64,000 nt of DNA from Mesorhizobium zhangyense (lineage in GTDB: Bacteria > Pseudomonadota > Alphaproteobacteria > Rhizobiales > Rhizobiaceae), in contig NZ_JAAKZG010000004.1 of NCBI RefSeq assembly GCF_011045115.1, positions 248,001 through 312,000 of the forward strand. Direction: 5' to 3'. Shown here in pieces: positions 56,616 through 64,000 of the stretch. The translations under genes were made by a program, and so were the position numbers. How positions within the stretch are numbered: position 1 is the first letter of the stretch; every line of letters starts with the position of its first letter. The notes below the pieces were generated by a model. It was given only the letters and a program-made list of their open reading frames with translations. It searched no databases and was not told the origin of the DNA.

Positions 56616-57599
56616 TCAGGCCTGCATCCAGGGCAGCTTGGCCAGATCGACATTGCCACCGGTGACGATGACACCAACGCGTTTGCCGCGGAAGGTGTCG
56701 GGGTTCTTCAAAATGGTTGCCAGCGGCACGGCGGAGCTCGGCTCCATGACGATCTTCATGCGCTGCCATATCAGCTTCATCGCATCGACGATCTCGGTCT
56801 CGCTGGCCGTCAGGACATCGGCGACGTAGGTTGAGACGAAATGCCAGGTAAGTTCCTTCAACGGCACCTTCAGCCCATCCGCTATCGTTTCCGGCGCGTC
56901 GTCTGCGATAATGCGGCCGGCGCGGAAGCTGCGTGCCGCATCGTCTGCCTGTTCAGGTTCGGCCGCAATGACCTTCACATCAGGGGCAATCGTCGCAAGC
57001 GTCAGGCATGTGCCGGAAATCATGCCGCCGCCGCCGATCGGCGCCACGACCATGTCCAGCCCGCCGCCGAAATCCTTCATCTGCTCCATCAGCTCCAGGC
57101 TGCATGTACCCTGCCCGGCGATCACCCTCGGATCGTTGTAGGGATGAACGAAGTCGGCGCCGGTTTCTGCATGCACCCGCGCGAAATACTCTTCGCGGCT
57201 CGAAGTGGATGGCTCGCATTCGGTGATGATGCCGCCATATCCACGCACCGCGTCCTTCTTCGCCTGTGGTGCGGTACGCGGCATGACGACATGGCATGGA
57301 ATTCCCCGCCGCCCGGCCGCATAGCTGAGCGACAATGCGTGATTGCCCGAGGAATGCGTGGCGACACCTTTGCGCGCTTCTCCGTCGCTCAGGCCGAAGA
57401 CGGCATTGGAGGCGCCGCGAACCTTGAAGGCGCCCGCCTTCTGGAAATTCTCGCATTTGAAGAAGAGTTCCGCGCCGGTAAGGCCATCGAGATAGCTCGA
57501 CCGCAGGACCGGTGTGCGATGAATGTGCGGTTTGACCCGCTCATAAGCCGCCCTGACATCATCGAAAGTGGGGATGTACATCTCAGCCGCGTCCTTCAT
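56616..57599 (-). CDS. bhcB: beta-Hydroxyaspartate dehydratase BhcB (threonine dehydratase fold)
   Basis: 327-residue PLP enzyme that dehydrates beta-hydroxyaspartate to iminosuccinate. The PLP lysine is in GAFKVRGASNAV, SSGNHA binds phosphate, and the glycine loop is PIGGGGMISG. TECEPSTSSREE and HPYNDPRVIAGQGT match the bhcB type. I start at the ATG that overlaps the bhcA stop; homologues begin at MYIPT, so the ATG at 57581 is also possible. It is the second gene of the cycle operon. Confidence 0.9.
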   Translation of the reverse strand: MKDAAEMYIPTFDDVRAAYERVKPHIHRTPVLRSSYLDGLTGAELFFKCENFQKAGAFKVRGASNAVFGLSDGEARKGVATHSSGNHALSLSYAAGRRGIPCHVVMPRTAPQAKKDAVRGYGGIITECEPSTSSREEYFARVHAETGADFVHPYNDPRVIAGQGTCSLELMEQMKDFGGGLDMVVAPIGGGGMISGTCLTLATIAPDVKVIAAEPEQADDAARSFRAGRIIADDAPETIADGLKVPLKELTWHFVSTYVADVLTASETEIVDAMKLIWQRMKIVMEPSSAVPLATILKNPDTFRGKRVGVIVTGGNVDLAKLPWMQA

Positions 57600-58789
57600 C
57601 AAGCTGCCGCCTTCGCGCGAACCTTGCCGCCCAGCCGGTAGACCTCCTGTGCCGCTGCAACCCCCGAGCCGAGCCTGATCGGCAGGCCGAGATCTACCAT
57701 GACCATCTCGACGGTCGCCAACCCCGAAAGCATCATAGCATCCGTCAGACTGCCGAGGTGGCCAATGCGGAAGACCTTTCCCGCAACGTCGCCAAGCCCC
57801 ACGCCAAAGGCCATGTCGTATTGGCTGGCGGCACGCGTGACGATCTCCGTCGCATTGAAGCCTTCCGGCGTCCGGATGGCGCTGACGGTATCTGAATAGA
57901 GGTCCGGCGACACGGCACAAAGCGGCATGTTCCAGGCGCGGGCCGCGGCACGGACACCTTCTGCTATTCGCGCATGACGGGCGAAGACATTCTCCAGCCC
58001 CTCGTCGAGCAGCATGGAAATCGACAGCCGCAGACCGTTCATCAGCCCGAACGGCGGGGTGTAGGGAAATGCGTTGCTGGCGTAGCTTTTGGCCATGTCG
58101 CGAACGTCAAAAAAGGCGCGCGGCAAGCCGGCGGTTTCGACAGCCTTCATCGCTTTCTTGGAAAAGCCGACGATCGCAAGCCCGGGCGGCAGCATGAAAC
58201 CTTTCTGGGAACCGGTGACCGCCACGTCGACACCCCATTCGTCGAACCTGAAATCCATCGAGGCGATGGAACTGACCCCATCTACGAAGAGCATTGCGGG
58301 GTGGCCCGCTGCATCGATGGCACGGCGCACGGCTGCGATGTCGGATTTGACGCCGGTTGCCGTTTCGTTGTGGGTGGCGAGAACCACCTTGATGCGATGG
58401 TCGCGATCCGCCCTCAGCAACTCCTCGTAACGTTCCGTCGGTATGCCCTCGCCCCAAGGCGCCTGAACAACTTCCACGTCGAGGCCATGGCGCTGGCACA
58501 TATCGATCCAGCGATGCGAGAACATGCCGTTACGGGCGGCGAGAACCTTGTCGCCGCCCGAAAGCGTATTCGTAATCGCCGTCTCCCAGCCGCCGGTTCC
58601 CGTGGACGGGAAGATGAAGATTTGCGCATCGCGCGACTTCAGGACCGTTCGCACGCCCTCGAGGCAAGGTGCGAGAATGCTTCCGAATACCGGCGAGCGG
58701 TGATCGATGGTTGGCATGGAGCAGGCGTTGCGGATGGCCTCCGGCATGTTGGTCGGGCCAGGGATGAAAACCGGATTCTGAAAGCTCAT
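57599..58789 (-). CDS. bhcA: Aspartate-glyoxylate aminotransferase BhcA
   Basis: 396-residue class V PLP aminotransferase that transfers the amino group of aspartate to glyoxylate, giving glycine and oxaloacetate. The start at 58789 has GGAG at seven bases and yields MSFQNPVFIPGPTN, the usual beginning. IFIFPSTGTGGWE and the PLP lysine in TGSQKGFMLPPG identify the serine-glyoxylate aminotransferase group. The three cycle genes that follow make BhcA the better name than SgaA. It is the first gene of the operon, with an AT-rich promoter region in front. Confidence 0.9.
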   Translation of the reverse strand: MSFQNPVFIPGPTNMPEAIRNACSMPTIDHRSPVFGSILAPCLEGVRTVLKSRDAQIFIFPSTGTGGWETAITNTLSGGDKVLAARNGMFSHRWIDMCQRHGLDVEVVQAPWGEGIPTERYEELLRADRDHRIKVVLATHNETATGVKSDIAAVRRAIDAAGHPAMLFVDGVSSIASMDFRFDEWGVDVAVTGSQKGFMLPPGLAIVGFSKKAMKAVETAGLPRAFFDVRDMAKSYASNAFPYTPPFGLMNGLRLSISMLLDEGLENVFARHARIAEGVRAAARAWNMPLCAVSPDLYSDTVSAIRTPEGFNATEIVTRAASQYDMAFGVGLGDVAGKVFRIGHLGSLTDAMMLSGLATVEMVMVDLGLPIRLGSGVAAAQEVYRLGGKVRAKAAA

Positions 58790-58858
58790 GGGACGCTCCA
58801 TCGGACATATTTCGCCTACCTTAGGCATTTGCGATGGAATTATCTATTTTTTTGGAAA

Positions 58859-58884
58859 AGTTTTTCTTTTTGACTTGAAAAACT
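58859..58884. promoter_or_regulatory. Inverted repeat AGTTTTTC-N10-GAAAAACT upstream of bhcA
   Basis: A perfect eight-base inverted repeat in a strikingly AT-rich stretch (58836-58930), 70 bases before the bhcA start. It is a candidate operator for the cycle's regulator. The known bhc clusters are controlled by the IclR-type protein BhcR, whose gene is not in the window. The rest of the 58829-59086 gap shows further TTTTTGA/TCAAAAA runs and no gene. Confidence 0.4.
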
Positions 58885-59086
58885 ATTTATCCATGAATTT
58901 CAAAATGTTGACTTTTTCAAAAAGGATTGCGTTCTCGGTGAGGATAAAAAATTACGGCCTCTATGTTTCGGATTTGCTCTGTCTAAAGCAGCAACCGCGA
59001 TCCCGTTCGCACCAACTTTCGTTCTTGCAACAGGATCCCGAAACCAGCTTTGATCCGGATCTGAACGTTCTTCAGGCCGATAGTGG

Positions 59087-61903
59087 TCAGAACCTCACGG
59101 CAAGGTCGAGCTTGAAGCTGTGATCCTGTGCCTGGCTGGCGACTTGGCCGGCATAGACGAAGCCGAGTGTGGCAGCCTTCGCAATCTGCAGGTCCAGTCC
59201 GGCTTCGATCGCGAGCGCGTCCTTGGCGATCGGCAGACCTTCGATCGCGAAAGGCGTGCCGCCGGCAAAGCTGAAGGTGGAGGTCGGCACGGTGTCGCCG
59301 AAGGCATGACGCCAGCCCAGCATGCCGCGGGCGGTTGCGGCGAGGCTGCCGATGTCGAAGTCGGTAGCGGCGTGTGCGCCGAGTGTTGTGAAGGTTACAT
59401 CGGTGGTGGACGCTGCGGAAAAGAGACCCATCCCGCTGCCTTTTTCGGCAAAGCCGTCCGCCCTGACGCTTGCATATGCCAGTCCGGCAAAAGGTTCCAG
59501 GCGGAGATTGCCAGCCGTCATGCGATAGCCGAGTTCGCCGAAGACCTGTGCGGTGCCTGCGTCATAGTCTGCTGCCGGCTTGCCGTCGAAATCATAGAAA
59601 TAGCTGCTGAACCGAGGCGCGCGCCGGGTTTCAATATCGTGCCATGTGTAGGCAGCACCCGTCCGCAGGGCGACCGCACCCCACTCGGTGCCGGCATAAA
59701 GGCCGAGGTGTATATTCTTGGAGGAGCCTGACGAGGATGTACGCGGGCTCTCGAATGTGGTCTGGCTGTAGCCGCCGAGCACGCCGACCCGCCAGGCGTC
59801 GCCCACAGCCGCGTCGCCGCCGAACAGCACGCCGCCGATGGAGTGGTCAAGGCCCGCCGCATTGTCCGTCCCATCGCGTTTTCCCCAAGCGCCGAGCGCC
59901 TGGCTCCAGACCGCGAAACGATCGGTCGTGGCGGGAGCGAGTTCCGGCCCGTCCGGGCCATAGGCCATGACCGGCAACGCCGGGGTGCCGACATCTGCAA
60001 AGGCAGTGCGAAGGCGTGATGAAGCCGCATCGCTGATGAGACTGGTTTGCGTGACCAGCGTGCCGGCAAGCGAGGGATGGATCTCGCCGGTAAGCTGGTT
60101 GAAGGCGACGGCTGCCCCATCCGCGTTCAGGGTCGTGACGATGCCGTAGAGCTGGTTGTCCAGGCCGAGGCTTTCGATGCCTCCCGCGACCCCTGCACCG
60201 TTGCGTGTGGTGGCGACGTCGGCGAAGGCGACGCTGTTGCGCGAGACGTCGAGATAGACATTCGTCGGATCATAGATGAGATCGAAATCGAGGAAGGCAT
60301 AGCAGTTGCAGACATCCGCGAACTGTCCAGTGACGTCGCCATCTGCAGACAGGATCGTGTGGCGCGCATCGCCACCATAGGCGCCGGGCTCGAACGCGAC
60401 ATCGACCGACCCGCCCTCGATCGTGGCCGTGCCTGTGACGTCGAGACGGCTCGTGCCGTCTGGCGCGCCGAGTTCCACGACCAGCCAGGTGTTCTCGCGC
60501 TGGCGATAATTGCCGTCGATGGTCAGCGTGCCGCCGTCGCGATTCCAGCCGGCGTAGACCGCACCATTGTTGTCCACGTCGCCGAAGATCGTGCCGGTGC
60601 CGGCGAGCGTGCCGGCCGGATCAATGAGCGTATCGGATGTTATGCTGCCGTTAACGGCAAGCACGCCGCCGGCGATGCGGGTGTCGCCGAGATAGGCGCT
60701 GTCACCAGTCAGGACAAGCACGCCATTGCCCGACTTCATCAGCCCGCCATCGCCGGTGATGTCGTTTTCCCATACGCTTTTGCCTTCGTCGATCACGGCG
60801 TGGAAGTCGCTCCAGTCGAACTTGCCAGGTCCGAGCACTGCCTTGCCGGCATCGAGCAGGCCGTAACCGAAGATCTCGTCCACGCCCGGAGCGCCGACAT
60901 CCCGGGCCGTCCCGAGCAGAACCTGGCGCACTTGCTCCATGGTCATGTAAGGAAACATTTGCGCAACCAGCGCGGCAGTGCCGGCTACAAACGGTGCAGC
61001 CAATGAGGTGCCCCATTCCTTGCTGTATCCGCCGCCTGCATTGGCAACCAAAATGTCGTCCCGGTCTCCTATCCAGACCCATTGTTTGCCGCCGTCGTCC
61101 CACTCCCAGACGTCGCCGCCGCCAGGTGCTGCCAGGCACCAGTTCATGGCGACGCCGCAACGATTCGACCATATCGGCATATCGCCGGGCGCAACCGCGG
61201 CGACCGCCAGCCAACCGGACTCCAGTTCCGGAAAATAGAAGGGAAGGCCCGCGTTTATGGCGGGTTGGCTCCATCCTTCATTTCCCGTGGCCCAGATCAG
61301 AAGAGCTCCTTCGGCGACAGCGCGACGATAAACCGGAAGCTCCCGTTCAAAGCCGCTCTCCGCTTCTTCGAAGGTAATATCCGTAGTCGGGCGTAAAAAC
61401 CCATAGCTGTTGTTCAAGATGCGCACTCCACGCTCGACGAGCATCGAGATGCCATAAAGATCGCCGTATTCATCTCCGCCGTACCTGTTGGCAGAAACGA
61501 TCATTGCTCCGGGAGCCACGCCATGCATGCCGACTCCATCGCGATTGGCGGCAATAATGGATGCAACTGAAGTGCCGTGGTTCTCCGCGTCCACGTTCCA
61601 GGGATACGATGGATCGAAAGTGACACCTTCGATATAGCGCCCCACAAATTCAGGATGATTTATGTCAAGACCACCATCGATCAGTCCCACCATGACCCCG
61701 CTGCCATCGAGCCCCTTCGCATAGGCATCGGCAGCATTGATGAAATCGAGCCCCCATTGCGCGCGGTATTCCGGGGTGCGCCAGCTTTCCGGATCAGTCG
61801 GGTCGCCGGAGGTCTGTGCACTGGCGGAGCCAGAGAAGCTACCGCAAAGCGCGGTCGACAAGAGAAGCGCTGCGACACGGCTTATAAACAATCTACCCGA
61901 CAT
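59087..61903 (-). CDS. Autotransporter with subtilisin-type serine protease passenger
   Basis: 938 residues from the ATG at 61903, giving the signal peptide SGRLFISRVAALLLSTAL to SASAQ; an ATG at 61924 would add seven residues. The S8 peptidase domain (about 40-350) has the full triad: Asp in GLIDGGLDINHPE, His in ENHGTSVASI, Ser in GTSLAAPFVAG. A beta-helix linker with GGTLTIDGNYRQ-type repeats follows, then a 12-strand autotransporter barrel over the last 280 residues ending in VRF. The protease should be displayed on or released from the cell surface. It stands alone; function may be cleavage of surface or environmental proteins. Confidence 0.9.
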   Translation of the reverse strand: MSGRLFISRVAALLLSTALCGSFSGSASAQTSGDPTDPESWRTPEYRAQWGLDFINAADAYAKGLDGSGVMVGLIDGGLDINHPEFVGRYIEGVTFDPSYPWNVDAENHGTSVASIIAANRDGVGMHGVAPGAMIVSANRYGGDEYGDLYGISMLVERGVRILNNSYGFLRPTTDITFEEAESGFERELPVYRRAVAEGALLIWATGNEGWSQPAINAGLPFYFPELESGWLAVAAVAPGDMPIWSNRCGVAMNWCLAAPGGGDVWEWDDGGKQWVWIGDRDDILVANAGGGYSKEWGTSLAAPFVAGTAALVAQMFPYMTMEQVRQVLLGTARDVGAPGVDEIFGYGLLDAGKAVLGPGKFDWSDFHAVIDEGKSVWENDITGDGGLMKSGNGVLVLTGDSAYLGDTRIAGGVLAVNGSITSDTLIDPAGTLAGTGTIFGDVDNNGAVYAGWNRDGGTLTIDGNYRQRENTWLVVELGAPDGTSRLDVTGTATIEGGSVDVAFEPGAYGGDARHTILSADGDVTGQFADVCNCYAFLDFDLIYDPTNVYLDVSRNSVAFADVATTRNGAGVAGGIESLGLDNQLYGIVTTLNADGAAVAFNQLTGEIHPSLAGTLVTQTSLISDAASSRLRTAFADVGTPALPVMAYGPDGPELAPATTDRFAVWSQALGAWGKRDGTDNAAGLDHSIGGVLFGGDAAVGDAWRVGVLGGYSQTTFESPRTSSSGSSKNIHLGLYAGTEWGAVALRTGAAYTWHDIETRRAPRFSSYFYDFDGKPAADYDAGTAQVFGELGYRMTAGNLRLEPFAGLAYASVRADGFAEKGSGMGLFSAASTTDVTFTTLGAHAATDFDIGSLAATARGMLGWRHAFGDTVPTSTFSFAGGTPFAIEGLPIAKDALAIEAGLDLQIAKAATLGFVYAGQVASQAQDHSFKLDLAVRF

Positions 61904-61961
61904 TTCAAAAAAGCCCCAAGCCATTACCCGCAGCAATAATGGAAAATAGCCCGAGCGGATC

Positions 61962-61981
61962 AATACGGCAGATGTCGTATT
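61962..61981. promoter_or_regulatory. 20-base inverted repeat upstream of the autotransporter gene
   Basis: AATACG-N8-CGTATT lies about 60 bases before the chosen start. The core GGCAGATGTC loosely recalls LuxR-type boxes, which are also 20 bases long. It may be a regulator site for the autotransporter gene; symmetry and position are the only evidence. Confidence 0.3.
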
Positions 61982-62080
61982 TCGATTGTAGGCGTAACGG
62001 GAGACCAGGTGCGCGGCACCTCACCGCGGACAGACATTGTGAAAATTCGAACCGCGTTTCATCTCCATTCCCGGAAACCT

Positions 62081-62653
62081 TTATTCCAGGTCGCCCAGCT
62101 CCTCATGGACACCGGAGATGATGTCGGCGCGCTGTGTGGCCGAGCGGCCGGCATGCGCGGCGTAGGTCAAGGCCAGGAACCGGATCGCGCTGACGATCGT
62201 GGTATGCGAGGGCCCGAGACCAAAGCTGGAGACATGGCAAGGCAACACGACCTTCGAATAACGCTGAGCCTGCGCAGCATAAATGCGGTCTGTGATCGTG
62301 ACGACGCTCATCGGTGTCGCTTGTGCATAACTCAGCATCGAGGTAAGCAGCTTCGGCGCCGGCGGCAGCGTGATCAACAGCAACGCATCGCGCGGCCCGG
62401 TCATGGCGAGGTCTTCCGCCCATGATGCCTGATTGACCCCGAGGATCATGACGCTGTGGCGCAGCCGGGCGAACATCAGCCTTGCGTAGCGCGCCAATCC
62501 CTCCTCCATGCCTAGCCCGAGAACCCAGAGCCGCGGCGCCTCGTGGATATGCTCGGCGGCTTCTCGTACACGGTCTGAGCGCAATTCCTCGAAGGTCTTG
62601 GTAAGGTTCTTGAGCTCCAGTTCGAGATGCGTGCCAACGGTCTTGCCGAGCAC
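62081..62653 (-). pseudogene. MurR/RpiR-family regulator lacking its helix-turn-helix domain
   Basis: 190 residues that correspond to the C-terminal SIS (sugar-phosphate-binding) domain of RpiR regulators: APRLWVLGLGMEEGLARYARLM, then LLLITLPPAPKLLTSML and the VVTITDR stretch. The N-terminal HTH of about 80-90 residues is absent, and an in-frame TAG stands two codons before the first possible start (GTG at 62653). It therefore looks like a truncated remnant, although a free SIS-domain protein cannot be excluded. It lies next to the decayed vapBC/integrase segment, whose arrival may have removed the front half. Confidence 0.7.
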
Positions 62654-62772
62654 GATCTACTCGCATCCTCTCTCTGCTCGATGATAGGGAAAGTCTGCGA
62701 GTATCGTGGAATTTGTCGCGTCGCATGCTATCTAGGTAGAATGCGGATTTTTAGGAATCTGGGAACCTTCAC

Positions 62773-62979
62773 GTGGCATTGAGCGTCAAAGACAAAGAGA
62801 CCGAGCAACTGGCGAGCGCGCTGGAAGAGCGCCTACGTCGCGGCAGCTCCGACGCCCGCAAGGCCGCGTTGCTGGAAGACCTGGTTGCGAGCCGCCGGCA
62901 CTGGGCGGCCTTGCCCGTGCTCGACGCGCGCAGCGTCGATGAGATCCTCGGCTACGACGAGAATGGACTGCCGAACTGA
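62773..62979 (+). CDS. vapB: VapB-type antitoxin
   Basis: 68 residues beginning with a GTG. The N-terminus (ALSVKDKETEQLASALEERL) and C-terminus (LDARSVDEILGYDENGLPN) are typical of the alphaproteobacterial VapB antitoxins (PSK/Rv0623 type) that pair with PIN-domain toxins. The stop overlaps the start of the vapC remnant (TGATG), as in intact pairs. With the toxin destroyed it is now an orphan antitoxin. Confidence 0.85.
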   Translation: MALSVKDKETEQLASALEERLRRGSSDARKAALLEDLVASRRHWAALPVLDARSVDEILGYDENGLPN

Positions 62980-64000
62980 TGGTCATCGACACCTCGGCGA
63001 TCGTCGCTATCGCCCTTGATGAAACACTCGCCGATCACGCCCGCGACTACGTCGAGGCGGCGAGTTCAGCCAACACGCGCCGCGCCTACGCTGCCGACTG
63101 GAAGCATTTTACCACCTGGTGCCGGCGTCAGCACCTGGATGCCCTGCCACCGGACCCGCAGGTGGTTAGGCTTTACATCACTGCCTGTGCGTCCGGCAGT
63201 ACAGTCGGTACGGCCAGCCGGGGCAAAAAGCCGAACTCAGTGTCGACGATCGAGCGCCGCCTTTCCTCTCTGTCTTGGAATTATGCCCAGCGCGGCCAAT
63301 CATTTGACCGCAAGGACCGGCATATTGCCACTGTAATGGCTGGAATTCGTAATTCACACGCCACTCCACCCCGCCAGAAGGAAGCCATCCTGCCCGAGGA
63401 TCTTACCGCCATGCTGGAAACGCTTGATCGTGGCACTTTGCGCGGCCTAAGAGATAGAGCCATGCTTTTGCTCGGCTTCGCCGGCGGCTTGCGCCGCTCG
63501 GAAATTGTCGGTCTCGACGTTGGTCGGGACCAGACCGAAGACGGCCGTGGCTGGATCGAGGTTCTCGACAAGGGCGTTCTTGTCAGACTGCGGGGAAAAA
63601 CCGGCTGGCGCGAGGCTGAAATCAGCCGCGGCTCCTCCGATGCAACCTGCCCCGTTGTCGCGCTGCAGACCTGGCTGAAACTGGCAAAGATTGTTCATGG
63701 GCCGCTATTCCGGCGAGTCACAGGCCAGGGCAAGCAAGTCGGCGCCAACCGGCTGAACGATCAGGAAGTGGCGCGACTCGTCAAGAAAGCAATTCTTGCT
63801 GCCGGATTGCGTGGTGATTTGTCCAAAGACGAGCGCGTTCAAAAGTTTTCCGGCCATTCGCTGCGTGCCGGCCTCACCTCCTCGGCCAAGGTCGCCGAAC
63901 GCCAGTCTACAAGCAGTTCGGTCATGTCTCGGCCGAAATGACTCGCCGTGACCGCTTCCGCGTCAATTTCACCAAGGCGTCCGGATCGTCGGAAGTGACC
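62979..64000 (+). pseudogene. vapC start fused to a broken tyrosine recombinase (runs off the window)
   Basis: The first 15 residues, VIDTSAIVAIALDE, are the start of a PIN-domain VapC toxin. Then the frame passes into a tyrosine integrase: SAM-like N-terminal domain (SANTRRAYAADWKHFTTWCRRQ), catalytic Arg in GLRRSEIVGLD and HSLRAG near the end. At about 63905 one base is missing: in the shifted frame the normal continuation YKQFGHVSAEMTRR is readable to the window end, but the apparent stop is at 63941. In that continuation MTRR runs straight into DRFRVNFTK, so the short segment that should carry the catalytic tyrosine is deleted. The integrase is dead and the toxin is truncated. Confidence 0.8.

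Noticed and set aside
57599-58789. Serine-glyoxylate aminotransferase of the serine cycle
   Set aside because: The family is the same, but the three following genes are those of the beta-hydroxyaspartate cycle, and no serine-cycle genes are present.
1-64000. CRISPR arrays, tRNA or rRNA genes, complete insertion sequences
   Set aside because: I found no regularly spaced repeats, no tRNA-like cloverleaf with a T-arm consensus, no rRNA sequence and no transposase; the only mobile-element trace is the broken recombinase at the right end.

Overview
The window looks like chromosome (or a large replicon) of a GC-rich alphaproteobacterium of the order Hyphomicrobiales (Rhizobiales), close to the Mesorhizobium/Phyllobacterium type. 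I infer this from base composition, the wealth of ABC uptake systems, the RpiR, ROK and LysR regulators, and the gene families present. It is a catabolic and accessory region. I see no ribosomal RNA, tRNA, CRISPR array or complete insertion sequence.

Layout. 1-2615 (+): end of an alkanesulfonate locus, ssuD (cut by the window edge), ssuC, ssuB. 2630-10780 (-): a seven-gene operon with a peptide-type ABC transporter, a DapA-like aldolase and two nucleoside hydrolases, with a divergent LysR gene at 10939. 11961-13412 (-): aldehyde dehydrogenase. 13575-26536: a sugar/glycoside locus around a divergent promoter. A MalK-type ATPase and a PfkB kinase lie on the minus strand. ROK regulator, FucI-like isomerase, GH31 glycosidase, sugar ABC transporter, creatininase-family protein and FAD-linked oxidase lie on the plus strand, and a tagatose-3-epimerase-like protein closes the block. 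27028-38700: an amide locus. A flotillin-like protein heads a branched-chain/urea-type ABC transporter whose last ATPase is fused in frame to an amidase, followed by an acyl-CoA synthetase; an AmiC-like cytosolic binding protein and a MarR regulator lie upstream. 39020-43828 (+): flavin amine oxidase of the phenylalanine oxidase/tryptophan 2-monooxygenase type followed by two glycosyltransferases. 43875-46843 (-): AraC regulator, tryptophanase, YbaK-like editing domain and a 39-residue membrane peptide. 46979-52076 (-): ferric hydroxamate uptake genes fhuA, fhuD and fhuB without an ATPase. 52415-54349 (+): PIG-L deacetylase and TerC. 54474-58789 (-): a complete beta-hydroxyaspartate cycle, bhcA-B-C-D. 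59087-61903 (-): subtilisin-type autotransporter. 62081-64000: decayed DNA with an RpiR regulator lacking its HTH, a vapB antitoxin, and a vapC start fused to a broken tyrosine recombinase.

How the parts may work together. The most interesting block is 27-46 kb. Enzymes of the flavin amine oxidase family can turn aromatic amino acids into amides; the neighbouring operon can import an amide, hydrolyse it and activate the acid with CoA. Both sides carry an unusual CCTAGG-centred AT-rich motif near their promoters, with a MarR gene between them. The joint pathway is inference. The beta-hydroxyaspartate cluster, by contrast, matches a described pathway for glyoxylate assimilation almost gene for gene. 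The glycoside locus (isomerase, epimerase, kinase, oxidase, GH31, own ABC importer) and the nucleoside hydrolase/peptide-ABC operon look like coherent pathways whose substrates I cannot name.
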